The notes under the pieces were generated by a model, which saw only the letters and a program-made list of their open reading frames with translations, did not search any database and was not told the DNA's origin. Of a stretch of 43,054 nucleotides of DNA, positions 32,980 to 40,680 are shown piece after piece (within the stretch, counting starts at the first letter, position 1; every line of letters begins with the position of its first letter). This DNA comes from JAXMBX01 sp046349635 (lineage in GTDB: Bacteria; Planctomycetota; Planctomycetia; Planctomycetales; Planctomycetaceae). Both the position numbers and the translations under genes were made by a program. The stretch is taken from NCBI GenBank assembly GCA_046349635.1, contig JAXMBX010000044.1, positions 1 to 43,054 of the forward strand. The letters run 5' to 3'.

Positions 32980-33969
32980 TCAACAAGTTTTCCCCTGTTG
33001 GGCCGCGTCGCGACTTAGATGATCCGCCCAGAACAGGGGTTCCGGCAGCCTGTGATCGCGGAATAGCCTACGGACGAGTTCCGTGGCGGTCGGGACATCC
33101 GTGAGATGTCCTGGAGAAATATAGACGGGCCGCGATTTCTTCTGCGCCCGGACAGCAGTCGCGACGCTTTCCCCTTGATAAACGATTGGGGAGCCCTGCT
33201 CCGAAACCTGCTCCTCGGACTGAATCGTCCCACAAATCAGCGTTTTCCCGACCCCGATCGTGGGGATTCCATGCAGGACTCCCAGGTGAGTAGCGATTCC
33301 CGCGTGTCGAGGATGGAGTCGGCCGTTTCCATCGACCAGTAGAACGGGAGCCAGCCTCCCCGCCGCTCTCACCTCGGCGAGGAGCTCTGAGAGAACGGGA
33401 AGTTCTCGAAAGGCGAGGTAACCGGAAATATACGGAAACGTGACGGGATGGCGTTTGACGTGCGACCACACAAGCCGGCGGGTCTTCACTTCGACCAGGG
33501 TATACGCCGCAACCGCAGTCATTTCCGACTGGTAAGAGACATCCACACCGCCGACAAATTCGCACTCGGGGGCCGGTGAGAGACGGCTGCTTTCCGAGAG
33601 CGAGGCCTGCAGAGCCTGCAAATCCTGCAGGGGAAAAGTCGATTGGAAGTCATGAAAGCCAAACTGCCCCAGATCGACCCGTCCGTTCAGAACATTCACG
33701 CGCTCGCGTTTGAGCAAATGCTCAGCGCCCATCGCTAAGAAAGAATCAGGAAGTTCGCCGGTCTGTCGCACAATGCGATGGACCGGATGACGCTGTTTTA
33801 AGGATGAAAACTGATCCGCAAGGTGTTTCGCCACCCACAGAGCGGCGGTGACATCCCCCAGCGCACGGGCCAACGCCCCGAAGGTCGTCACCCGTCCAGA
33901 GGGTATCTGATCGACGAGGGAGTAAAGCTCTCCGCGGAGATCCGGAAGTTCAGGAACGACGGGCGTCAT
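32980..33969 (-). CDS. nfi: Alkyltransferase-like domain fused to endonuclease V
   Basis: A 329-residue fusion of two DNA-repair domains. Residues 11-95 match the DNA-binding domain of O6-alkylguanine alkyltransferases (LYSLVDQIPSGRVTTFGALA, the Arg-finger region, and HPVHRIVRQTGELP). The active-site PCHR motif reads PVHR (62-65), so Val63 replaces the alkyl-accepting Cys, as in non-enzymatic ATL proteins. Residues 110-325 are endonuclease V, which nicks DNA 3' to deoxyinosine and other deaminated bases. Its catalytic set is intact: Asp143 in GGVDVSYQ, Glu189 in YLAFRELP, Asp213 in LLVDGNGRLHPRHAG, Lys242 in GVGKTLICG and the His of SPGHLTDVPTA. It starts inside the stop codon of nnrE (4-bp overlap), so translation is probably coupled. 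Confidence 0.92.
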   Translation of the reverse strand: MTPVVPELPDLRGELYSLVDQIPSGRVTTFGALARALGDVTAALWVAKHLADQFSSLKQRHPVHRIVRQTGELPDSFLAMGAEHLLKRERVNVLNGRVDLGQFGFHDFQSTFPLQDLQALQASLSESSRLSPAPECEFVGGVDVSYQSEMTAVAAYTLVEVKTRRLVWSHVKRHPVTFPYISGYLAFRELPVLSELLAEVRAAGRLAPVLLVDGNGRLHPRHAGIATHLGVLHGIPTIGVGKTLICGTIQSEEQVSEQGSPIVYQGESVATAVRAQKKSRPVYISPGHLTDVPTATELVRRLFRDHRLPEPLFWADHLSRDAAQQGKTC

Positions 33970-34718
33970 GCGCGGCTGGAAGAGTTGGAATGAGGGACGA
34001 AAGTCGGATCGAGCATCACTGCAGGAATACCGATATCCAGGACATGCAATTGCCCCAGAAAAGGCTGTGCGGCCGGATTTGAAAAGCCGATCTTGGGAGC
34101 GACGAACGTCGCGGTGTGAGTCGCGCGGACACAGACAGGTCCGGGTTGACCTGTATCGGCATCGAGACCTGTGGGGAGATCGACGGCGAGGATCTTCTTT
34201 CCGGATTCATTCATCGTCGAGACGACCGCGGCAAAAGGCTCGCGAAGGACGCCGGAAGCCCCCGTTCCCAGGAGGGCATCCACTATCCAGTCGGCCGTCG
34301 CGAACTGGCTCGAGAGTTCCGTCAGAGCGTGGGGAAAGTGAGTGAGGACCGTTCCGGTCCAGCCGGCGGCGTGCAAAATCTGGTAGTTGACGGCGGCATC
34401 CCCTCTGAGTTCAGAAGGAGACGCAAAGAGGAACAGCCGGACGTCAATTCCCTTGTTGCGAAGATGACGGGCGATCACGAAGCCATCCCCTCCATTGTTT
34501 CCCTTACCGGCACAGATGACCACGGGGCCGCGAATCCCCAGTTGCAGGAGGAGTTCCGCAGCGTTGCGACCGGCGTTTTCCATCAGGAGCAGGGAAGGAA
34601 TCCCATAATCCCGGACCGCCCGGACGTCGATCTCCCTTGCCTGGGCACAAGTGAGTGGCATCGCGGACAAGTTTGACGGTGACGTCGACATGGAGGATTG
34701 CAGGCCCGACAGGAACAT
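33966..34718 (-). CDS. nnrE: NAD(P)H-hydrate epimerase
   Basis: A YjeF_N/NAXE-type Rossmann enzyme that interconverts R- and S-NAD(P)HX, part of nicotinamide-cofactor repair. Key segments are LTCAQAREIDVRAVRDYGIP, LLMENAGRNAAELLLQL, the Gly-rich ICAGKGNNGGDGFVIARHL, VDALLGTGASGVLREPF with the catalytic Asp, and LAVDLPTGLDADTGQ. The C-terminal dehydratase (YjeF_C) half found in many bacteria is absent; NnrD must be elsewhere. The start could be any of three ATGs (34718, 34691, 34661), none with a clear ribosome site; the family core begins at the third. The stop overlaps the endonuclease V start. Confidence 0.92.
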   Translation of the reverse strand: MFLSGLQSSMSTSPSNLSAMPLTCAQAREIDVRAVRDYGIPSLLLMENAGRNAAELLLQLGIRGPVVICAGKGNNGGDGFVIARHLRNKGIDVRLFLFASPSELRGDAAVNYQILHAAGWTGTVLTHFPHALTELSSQFATADWIVDALLGTGASGVLREPFAAVVSTMNESGKKILAVDLPTGLDADTGQPGPVCVRATHTATFVAPKIGFSNPAAQPFLGQLHVLDIGIPAVMLDPTFVPHSNSSSRA

Positions 34719-34938
34719 GCGCGAAAAAAGAAGCGGTTTATCGAGTGTACCGTGGCAGTGGTCAAAATCACCGGTACAAGTGGCCGGTTTGCTGCCCTTT
34801 TCCTGGGGAACGTGTTAGGATACGGTGATCCAACTGATTCCCGTGGCTGGGTTTCCGTTCGGGAACGGGTGCCATTCCAGGCATCAGGACTACAGTCGGT
34901 CCGTATCGATCCGACATTCCTCTTTAAGGGACAACATT

Positions 34939-35758
34939 GTGCTGCGTGGGTATGCAGACAAGTGGGCATTGATTACCGGGGCATCTTCCGGAATCGGGGC
35001 GGAATTCGCGCGACGGCTGGCAGCCCGGGGAATGCACCTCGTGCTGACCGCCCGCCGCAAGGAATTGCTTGAAAACCTGGCGACGGAACTTCATACCGCG
35101 CATGGTACCAAGTGCGAAATCATCCTGATGGATCTGGAAATTCCGGAGCAGGGCAAGGAATTGCACGCGGAGATTGCGCGGCGAAATATCCGGATTGACC
35201 TCCTGATCAATAACGCGGGATTCGGACATGTGGCCCAGATTCTGGAAACCGAGCCGCACCGCATCCACGAGATGCTGATGCTGAACGTGGTCGCCCTGTC
35301 CGATCTGACCTACCTCTACCTGCCGGAAATGATGCGGCGAGGCGAGGGAGGAATTGTGAATGTCTCCTCCGTCGCCGGTTTTCAGCCTGTCGCCTACATG
35401 AGTGCCTACGCCGCCTCAAAAGCGTTCGTACTGCATTTTTCCGAAGCACTCTGGGCGGAGGCGTACGATTACGGCGTGACTGTCAGGCGCTCTGCCCGGG
35501 AACGACACGGACCGACTTCTTCGACGTGGCGGGGTCCAAGGCTGGCTGAACGGACGGGCACAAACCGTTCAGGAAGTGGTCAAAACCAGCCTCAAAGCCC
35601 TGGAGCGGCGGAAACAGTACGTCGTGTCGGGATGGGGAAACTACTTCCTCACCCTGCTCGTGCGGATCGCCAACCGCCGGACAGTCGTCCGGGAATCCAT
35701 GCGGATGTTCCGCCCGATCAAACGGATCGAACCCGGCGAAAACGCCCCCAAACGATAG
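34939..35758 (+). pseudogene. Short-chain dehydrogenase/reductase, two frame breaks near the C-terminus
   Basis: A classical SDR. The GTG at 34939 with ribosome site AAGGGA gives VLRGYADKWALITGASSGIG, with the TGxxxGIG cofactor motif. LINNAGFGHVAQ carries NNAG, SSVAGFQPVAY supplies the Ser, and YAASK the Tyr/Lys pair. After YDYGVTV the frame is lost near 35490. One missing C restores QALCPGTTRTDFFDVAG, and one further missing base near 35543 restores WLNGRAQTVQEVVKTSLKAL, running to KRIEPGENAPKR with the stop at 35756-35758. The restored product is about 274 residues, usual for DltE/YdfG-like SDRs. The substrate is unknown. Two single-base losses in an otherwise perfect gene look more like sequencing error than decay. 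Confidence 0.82.
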
Positions 35759-35850
35759 ATCACTGTCGCACGTCGATTCGGGATCTGAATCGATGCAATT
35801 CAGCAGACTTCAGTAACTTCAGCCTCAGACACATCAGAGAGAGTGAACAC

Positions 35851-36916
35851 GTGCAAGCGAAGATTGTGCTGCTTCAGGAGAATGGAATCGGTCCCGAGAT
35901 CATGGCGGAAGGAGAATCCATCCTCAAGCGGTCGCCCGCCGTTTTGGACATCAATTCAGCTTTCAAAGCTTTTACATGGGGAAATGCCATCGATTCGCAC
36001 GGCACCCCCTCCCTGACGGACTTTGGCCGCCTGCAAAGCCTCCGATGCCGTGCTGCTCGGGGCCGTCGGTGGCCCGAAATGGGATGACCCCGCCGCCAAG
36101 ACCCGCCCGGAAGCGGGTCTCCTGAAAATCCGCAAGGAACTCGGTCTATTCGCAAACCTGCGCCCGATTCAGGCCAGTCCTTATCTGCTGGACGCCTCCC
36201 CGCTGAAGAAGCATATCATTGAAGGGTGGACATCCTGTTCTTTCGGGAACTGACCGGAGACGTGTACTTTGGGGAATCCGGACGCCGCCCGCATGCCACC
36301 GGCGAAGAAGCTTACAACGTGATGATTTACAACACGGAAGAGATCGTCCGCGTCGTGCGCTGGCGCGGAAGCGGCCCGGAAACGCCGCAAGAAGCTCACC
36401 TCCGTGGACAAGGCCAATGTGCTGGAAGTCTCCCGCTTATGGCGCAGCACTGCCGCGAAGGTCGTTAAGGAAGAATATCCGGACATCGAATACAACGTCG
36501 TCCTCGTCGATGCGATGGCGATGCACCTGATCTCCAAGCCCAAGGAGTTCGACGTGGTGGTCACGGCCAATCTGTTCGGGGACATTCTGACTGATGAGGG
36601 CTCCATGCTCCCCGGCTCGCTGGGACTCCTCCCGTCCGCTTCGCTCGGTTCTTCCGGCCCGGGGTTGTACGAACCCATCCACGGGTCGGCCCCCGACATC
36701 GCCGGAAAGGGAATCGCCAATCCTCTCGCCACGATCCTCGCCGCGGCCATGCTCCTGCGGCATTCGCTGAAACTCGAAGCGGAAGCAAAAGCAGTGGAAG
36801 CGGCGGTGGACACTGTCCTGAAGAGCGGCGCCCGGACCGCGGATATTGCCGCCGGAGCCAAGAGCATCGGTACCAAGGAGATGGGGGCGCTCGTTCTGAA
36901 AGCCTTGGAAGGGTAG
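35851..36916 (+). pseudogene. leuB: 3-isopropylmalate dehydrogenase, frame broken at several points
   Basis: Third enzyme of leucine synthesis: oxidative decarboxylation of 3-isopropylmalate with NAD+. The GTG at 35851 begins VQAKIVLLQENGIGPEIMAE. Family blocks follow in changing frames: ACKASDAVLLGAVGGPKWDD (from 36026), ILFFRELTGDVYFGESGRRP (36231 on), VDKANVLEVSRLWR (36407 on), VDAMAMHLISKPKEFDVVVT and EPIHGSAPDIAGKG, with the stop at 36914-36916. Moving between the frames needs five missing bases: two near 36000-36025, one G at GGGTGGACATC (near 36228), and two near 36360-36375. All catalytic segments are otherwise preserved. For a free-living bacterium the loss of leuB would be notable, so base-call errors are a strong alternative. 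Confidence 0.85.
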
Positions 36917-36922
36917 TTCCTG

Positions 36923-37285
36923 ATGGCTGCGACGGAAGGACGGCCTTTGTTCGTCTTCGGGACGCTCCGCCGTGGCCGGTCCAATCACCACCTGCTCGTG
37001 GGAACTTACGACAAAATGCTCCCCGCGAAGTTGGTGGGCTATCAGCGAATTCTCCCCCTCATGATCCGCCGCAAGGCAGGTCATGCGGTCACGGGTGAGC
37101 TCTATTTTATCCGCCCGGAAGTGTACGCCGAGACGCTCCAGAAGTGCGACTTGCTCGAAGGCATCCCACCTTGCAAGACCGCTGGTTGGGAGTACAAGCG
37201 CGTCTGCGTACCCGTGCGTACTGCCATTGGTACCGTACGCGCCTGGGCCTACGTCCACCCGCAGACCATCGTGCGCGATGATTGA
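36923..37285 (+). CDS. Gamma-glutamylcyclotransferase/AIG2-like protein
   Basis: A 120-residue protein of the GGCT fold. The N-terminal LFVFGTLRRGRSNHHLL is the family signature (YGTLRxGxxNH), followed by GELYFIRPEVYAETLQKCDL, which supplies the region of the catalytic Glu, and a closing YKRVCVPVRT/VRAWAYV strand pair. Family members cleave gamma-glutamyl compounds to 5-oxoproline or act on related amines; which applies here is unclear. The ATG at 36923 lies 6 bp past the leuB stop, with GGAAGGG upstream, so it is probably co-transcribed with leuB. It converges on the kinase gene. Confidence 0.85.
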   Translation: MAATEGRPLFVFGTLRRGRSNHHLLVGTYDKMLPAKLVGYQRILPLMIRRKAGHAVTGELYFIRPEVYAETLQKCDLLEGIPPCKTAGWEYKRVCVPVRTAIGTVRAWAYVHPQTIVRDD

Positions 37286-37330
37286 TCCACCAGAAATGGC
37301 TAACCTGTGCGGACAGGCTGAACCGAGGTC

Positions 37331-39073
37331 TTAGACCAGTTCGACGACCGGCTGTTCCTCGACGCCGCTCATTTCCGCCCACCAATGCTTGGCCCGTTGC
37401 TGGTCCCATTCCCCGGCACAGGCACAATCCGCGAGGGCTTGCTCCAGTTCGGCGGCATTCTTGTAGCGGTCGCCGGGGGACTTGGTCAGGCAACGCATCA
37501 CCACCTGCTCCAGGTCGGCAGGGATATCGGGGCGAATCTGTGTCGGGGGGACAACCGGCGCGCTCGCGTGCGCGATCATCAACGCGACTGCGTTTTCCCC
37601 TTCAAAGGGCGGCCTGCCGGTCAGGACGTAGTACAAAATCGCCCCCAGGGCATAGAGATCGGCCCGGCCATCCAGATCGGCAGCACCGGTCGCCTGTTCC
37701 GGAGCCATGAACGAGGGGGTGCCGCTGACGGTATATTCTGCGGTGAGCTGGACAACTCCCGGCTTGGATTCAACCTTCACCAGGCCGAAGTCCAGCACCT
37801 TGATGACGTCACATTTGCCACCCAGGACAGCGACGAACAGGTTCGCCGGCTTCAGATCCCGGTGAACCAGGCCCATGCGGTGCGCCTCAGCCAGGGAGTC
37901 ACAGGCCTGGCGCATCAGGTAAACCGCCCGTCCAAAAGGAAGCGGACCGAAGTTCTTCACGAGGTCGTGCAGGCTCAGCCCCGCCAGGAATTCCATCACA
38001 TAGTAAAAGACCCCTTCATCCGTATGGCCGTAGTCGAAAATCTGGATTGTATTTGGGTGGCTGAGCATTGCGGCGGACTGCACTTCCCGCTCGAACCGGG
38101 CAATCGCCACAGGATCAGCCCCTGACTCCGGACGGATCAATTTCAACGCCGAGGGACGCTTCAGGAGTTGATGCTCGGCCACATACACCTCACCCATTCC
38201 CCCCTCACCCAGCTTTTCGCCGAGTTGATATTGCCCCAGTTTGCGCGCGGCATGCAATTCCTTGCGAAGCCGATGCAAGATCTGGGATAGATAAATTGAC
38301 AGGCTCGCAGCCAGGAGGACAAACACCGAATTGGAAAGAACCATGTCATTCCGCATGTGCCGGATGTCTTCCGGCAAATCATCCGGGCGACAGCTGACCA
38401 CGATGGCAAAGGCGATGATCGGCGCAATCGCAATCAGCATGATCACGCGAGTTGTTCTTTTTGGCGTGTTGGGAATCAACGCCGCGTAGAGCACCATCAG
38501 GATCGTGATCCCCAGAATGCCGTTTTTCTCGTTCACCGCCATCGGCAAGTACTGCCCCGCGCGGATCAGGTAGGCATTGACGATCGTCTGGGTGATCAGC
38601 ATCAGAAAGACAAGCGAGCCAATATAGGCATACTCCACCAGGCGAAGCTGCTTCTCACTCAAACACGGCTTGGCGTGAATCAAATACATGACTCCCACGC
38701 TGAGCAAGCAACGGACGAGCGTCGTGAACAGCGCTAGCGGAGATCCGACGGTCACGACCAACCCCAGCAGGAACAATAGCCCGAACGCCACCGAAAGGAA
38801 TGCCGCCACGGAAAACAGCCGGCTCCGAAGGAGTGTGACCTGCTCGGTCCGGAAACCCGGGCCGCTCCCGGCGACCAGCCCCACCTGATGGGCAGCGGTC
38901 ATGGACGCATCATAGCCGGAAGCTACAGTATCCTGGTCCCCGCTTTCAAAAACCCCACCCTCTAAATCGTCGCTGTCGAAATCTTCACCGTCGACTTCGA
39001 TTTCCAGGTCGCGGGTTTCCTCGACGTCAGAAGCAGACATTTGAACGGTTTTATCAGTCGGTCCGGATGACAT
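37331..39073 (-). CDS. Membrane-bound Ser/Thr protein kinase with N-terminal multi-helix domain
   Basis: The 580-residue protein has an acidic cytosolic N-terminus (1-75), then six predicted membrane helices (about 87-109, 113-133, 149-170, 186-200, 210-226, 247-264). A Hanks-type kinase domain (281-550) follows: glycine loop LGEGGMGEVY, ATP Lys311 in SALKLI, Glu330, catalytic HRDLKPANL with Asp406, DFGLVK at 428-433, and SGTPSFMAPEQ. All catalytic residues are present, so it should be active. In common bacterial kinases the catalytic domain comes first; here it is C-terminal behind a polytopic membrane domain, which suggests a sensor role for that domain. A start at the ATG at 39071-39073 is assumed. 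Confidence 0.93.
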   Translation of the reverse strand: MSSGPTDKTVQMSASDVEETRDLEIEVDGEDFDSDDLEGGVFESGDQDTVASGYDASMTAAHQVGLVAGSGPGFRTEQVTLLRSRLFSVAAFLSVAFGLLFLLGLVVTVGSPLALFTTLVRCLLSVGVMYLIHAKPCLSEKQLRLVEYAYIGSLVFLMLITQTIVNAYLIRAGQYLPMAVNEKNGILGITILMVLYAALIPNTPKRTTRVIMLIAIAPIIAFAIVVSCRPDDLPEDIRHMRNDMVLSNSVFVLLAASLSIYLSQILHRLRKELHAARKLGQYQLGEKLGEGGMGEVYVAEHQLLKRPSALKLIRPESGADPVAIARFEREVQSAAMLSHPNTIQIFDYGHTDEGVFYYVMEFLAGLSLHDLVKNFGPLPFGRAVYLMRQACDSLAEAHRMGLVHRDLKPANLFVAVLGGKCDVIKVLDFGLVKVESKPGVVQLTAEYTVSGTPSFMAPEQATGAADLDGRADLYALGAILYYVLTGRPPFEGENAVALMIAHASAPVVPPTQIRPDIPADLEQVVMRCLTKSPGDRYKNAAELEQALADCACAGEWDQQRAKHWWAEMSGVEEQPVVELV

Positions 39074-39151
39074 TGCGGTGATTTCTTAGTGAGTTCGAGA
39101 AAGTATTCTGGAGTCCGAATTAGATCCTGGGATGACGTGCCGGCCTGGGCA

Positions 39152-40273
39152 TTATTTGGCTGCGGGGGGAGGTGTCGCGTCCTTGGAGGGATTCAACTGC
39201 TCCTGAATTTTACCCGCTTGGTCCACGACGGTGTCCTTAGCGGTATCGATGATCTTGCCCGCTTCGTCGACAGCCTTTTTGCCAATCTCCTGCAAGTTGT
39301 TGTCTTTGATCAGTTCCTGGCCGCTCTTGACACCCTTAGTCAGGTCTTTGCTGGCATTCTCTTTCGCCTGCTGAACTCGATCCGTAACGTTCTCCTTGAC
39401 CTTCTCGTACATGGAACGTTCATCTTTCGCCTTTCCATTCGCGTCTCGCCCAGCCTTCACCGGGGGTTTGTGGCCAAACCAGGTCGGGAGAAAAATGTAC
39501 ATCAGGCCAACCCCAACGATGAACGAAATCGGACTGATCACTCGTCCGACCGGCCTGGAGAACTGCTTCCAGTCATTCTTAATGTAAAAGGGGAAGGTGC
39601 ACAAAAACCGCACCCCCTCCATCGGGCTTTTGCGGAACGGAATAATCAGGATGTTGGCCAGACCCACTGCCAATCGAGCCAGATTCAGAACGACAACCCC
39701 AGCTAAGCCGAGCATCGCCAGCCAGCTGTTCTGCAGGATGTATCCGAACGGAATCAGCACGAAAAATGGAACTGTCAGTTCCAGTCCACGCTCGTTCAGA
39801 TATCGCATCCACTTCTGCAGCTTGCGCAGCTCGTTCGAATAGGTCTTCTTGACCGCCTTACCCGGACGGAACTTTTTCTTCTTCTTCCCGGGGACAGGAA
39901 TCGGCTCCGCAAGGGCATAGGGATCGCGGTCGTTGACGTCAAACTCATCCGCATCATGCCTCGCGGCCTGCATCGCACGAATGCGGTCCGAGGAGACCGG
40001 GGCCAGCGCAATCTGGCTTTGGATCGATGCCAAAACTCGGTAGGAGACGAGGGACTTGACGGGAGGAGCCTTGGCCTCGGGCTTCCGGAGCGGCGCAGCC
40101 ATCTTAAGGGGAGACTGGACCGCCCCTGCCCCGACTAACTCGGGAACCTGCCCCCCCGGCTGCGGAATCTTGAACCGATGGCCGCATTTTTTACAGCGGC
40201 AGGGTCGTCCCGCCAACTCCGGGGAGACATTAAAGCTTGTCCCGCAGGACTCACAGTTAAACGACAGTTTCAT
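39152..40273 (-). CDS. MJ0042-type zinc-finger membrane protein
   Basis: A 373-residue protein of unknown function. The N-terminal zinc ribbon (FNCESCGTSFNVSPELAG ... RCKKCGHRF) has Cys7, Cys10, Cys27 and Cys30, the layout of MJ0042-type fingers that planctomycetes often place before other domains. A disordered Pro/Lys-rich linker includes PGKKKKKFRPGKAVKK. Hydrophobic helices follow at about 165-205 and 250-272. The C-terminal tail (290-373) is a charged amphipathic helix with 11-residue periodicity (YEKVKENVTDRVQQAKENAS, AGKIIDTAKDTVVDQAGKIQ), resembling LEA or apolipoprotein repeats. It is transcribed in the same direction as the kinase gene, with a 78-bp gap, and could be functionally linked to it. 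Confidence 0.85.
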   Translation of the reverse strand: MKLSFNCESCGTSFNVSPELAGRPCRCKKCGHRFKIPQPGGQVPELVGAGAVQSPLKMAAPLRKPEAKAPPVKSLVSYRVLASIQSQIALAPVSSDRIRAMQAARHDADEFDVNDRDPYALAEPIPVPGKKKKKFRPGKAVKKTYSNELRKLQKWMRYLNERGLELTVPFFVLIPFGYILQNSWLAMLGLAGVVVLNLARLAVGLANILIIPFRKSPMEGVRFLCTFPFYIKNDWKQFSRPVGRVISPISFIVGVGLMYIFLPTWFGHKPPVKAGRDANGKAKDERSMYEKVKENVTDRVQQAKENASKDLTKGVKSGQELIKDNNLQEIGKKAVDEAGKIIDTAKDTVVDQAGKIQEQLNPSKDATPPPAAK

Positions 40274-40680
40274 AGAGTAGCAGGCGATGAGGAAATGAAC
40301 TCGACGGAGTTTGTCGAGAGATAGTGGCAGTCCACAACGTGGGCGTCGGGCTCCGGGCGCGGATTCCGTCGCGAAATTCCATGAAGTAGTGATCGTGACA
40401 CCGTTCAGACTAATTTGCCGTTCTCATGGATTGCAAGAACCAAACGAATGAATTCCTCAAAAACCCATAGAACCGGCGGGAGTTATGACTTGACCGGACG
40501 CCGTTTGCTTCCCGAAGATGTGGGTTAACTCGATCGCGCCAACTTGCAAAGAAACCACTTACGTCATCTTTCCGCAGGCATCTGCGGAACCTTCGGACTC
40601 GCTCCCGTCATACCACAGGATATCGCGATACGTCACGGACGAGATGAGACCTCACTGAGACGCACCCTTCGAGAACAACT
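40274..40680. other. 407-bp divergent intergenic region
   Basis: No coding frame. It lies between the minus-strand zinc-finger gene and the plus-strand exported protein and must hold both promoters. A TTGACC occurs at 40490-40495 without a clear -10 partner. The inverted repeat at 40570-40589 is the only distinct structure seen. Confidence 0.5.
40570..40589. promoter_or_regulatory. Inverted repeat in the leader of the Gly/Tyr-repeat gene
   Basis: TTCCGCAG-GCAT-CTGCGGAA is a perfect 8-bp dyad with a 4-nt loop, 91 bp before the ATG at 40681. There is no T-run, so it is not a terminator; an operator or 5'-leader hairpin is possible. Confidence 0.45.

Noticed and set aside
34825..36087. Apparent fusion of an SDR with an isopropylmalate dehydrogenase
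   Set aside because: The continuous frame arises because the SDR loses its frame near 35490 and misses its stop; the proper SDR end (35758) and leuB start (35851) are separate.
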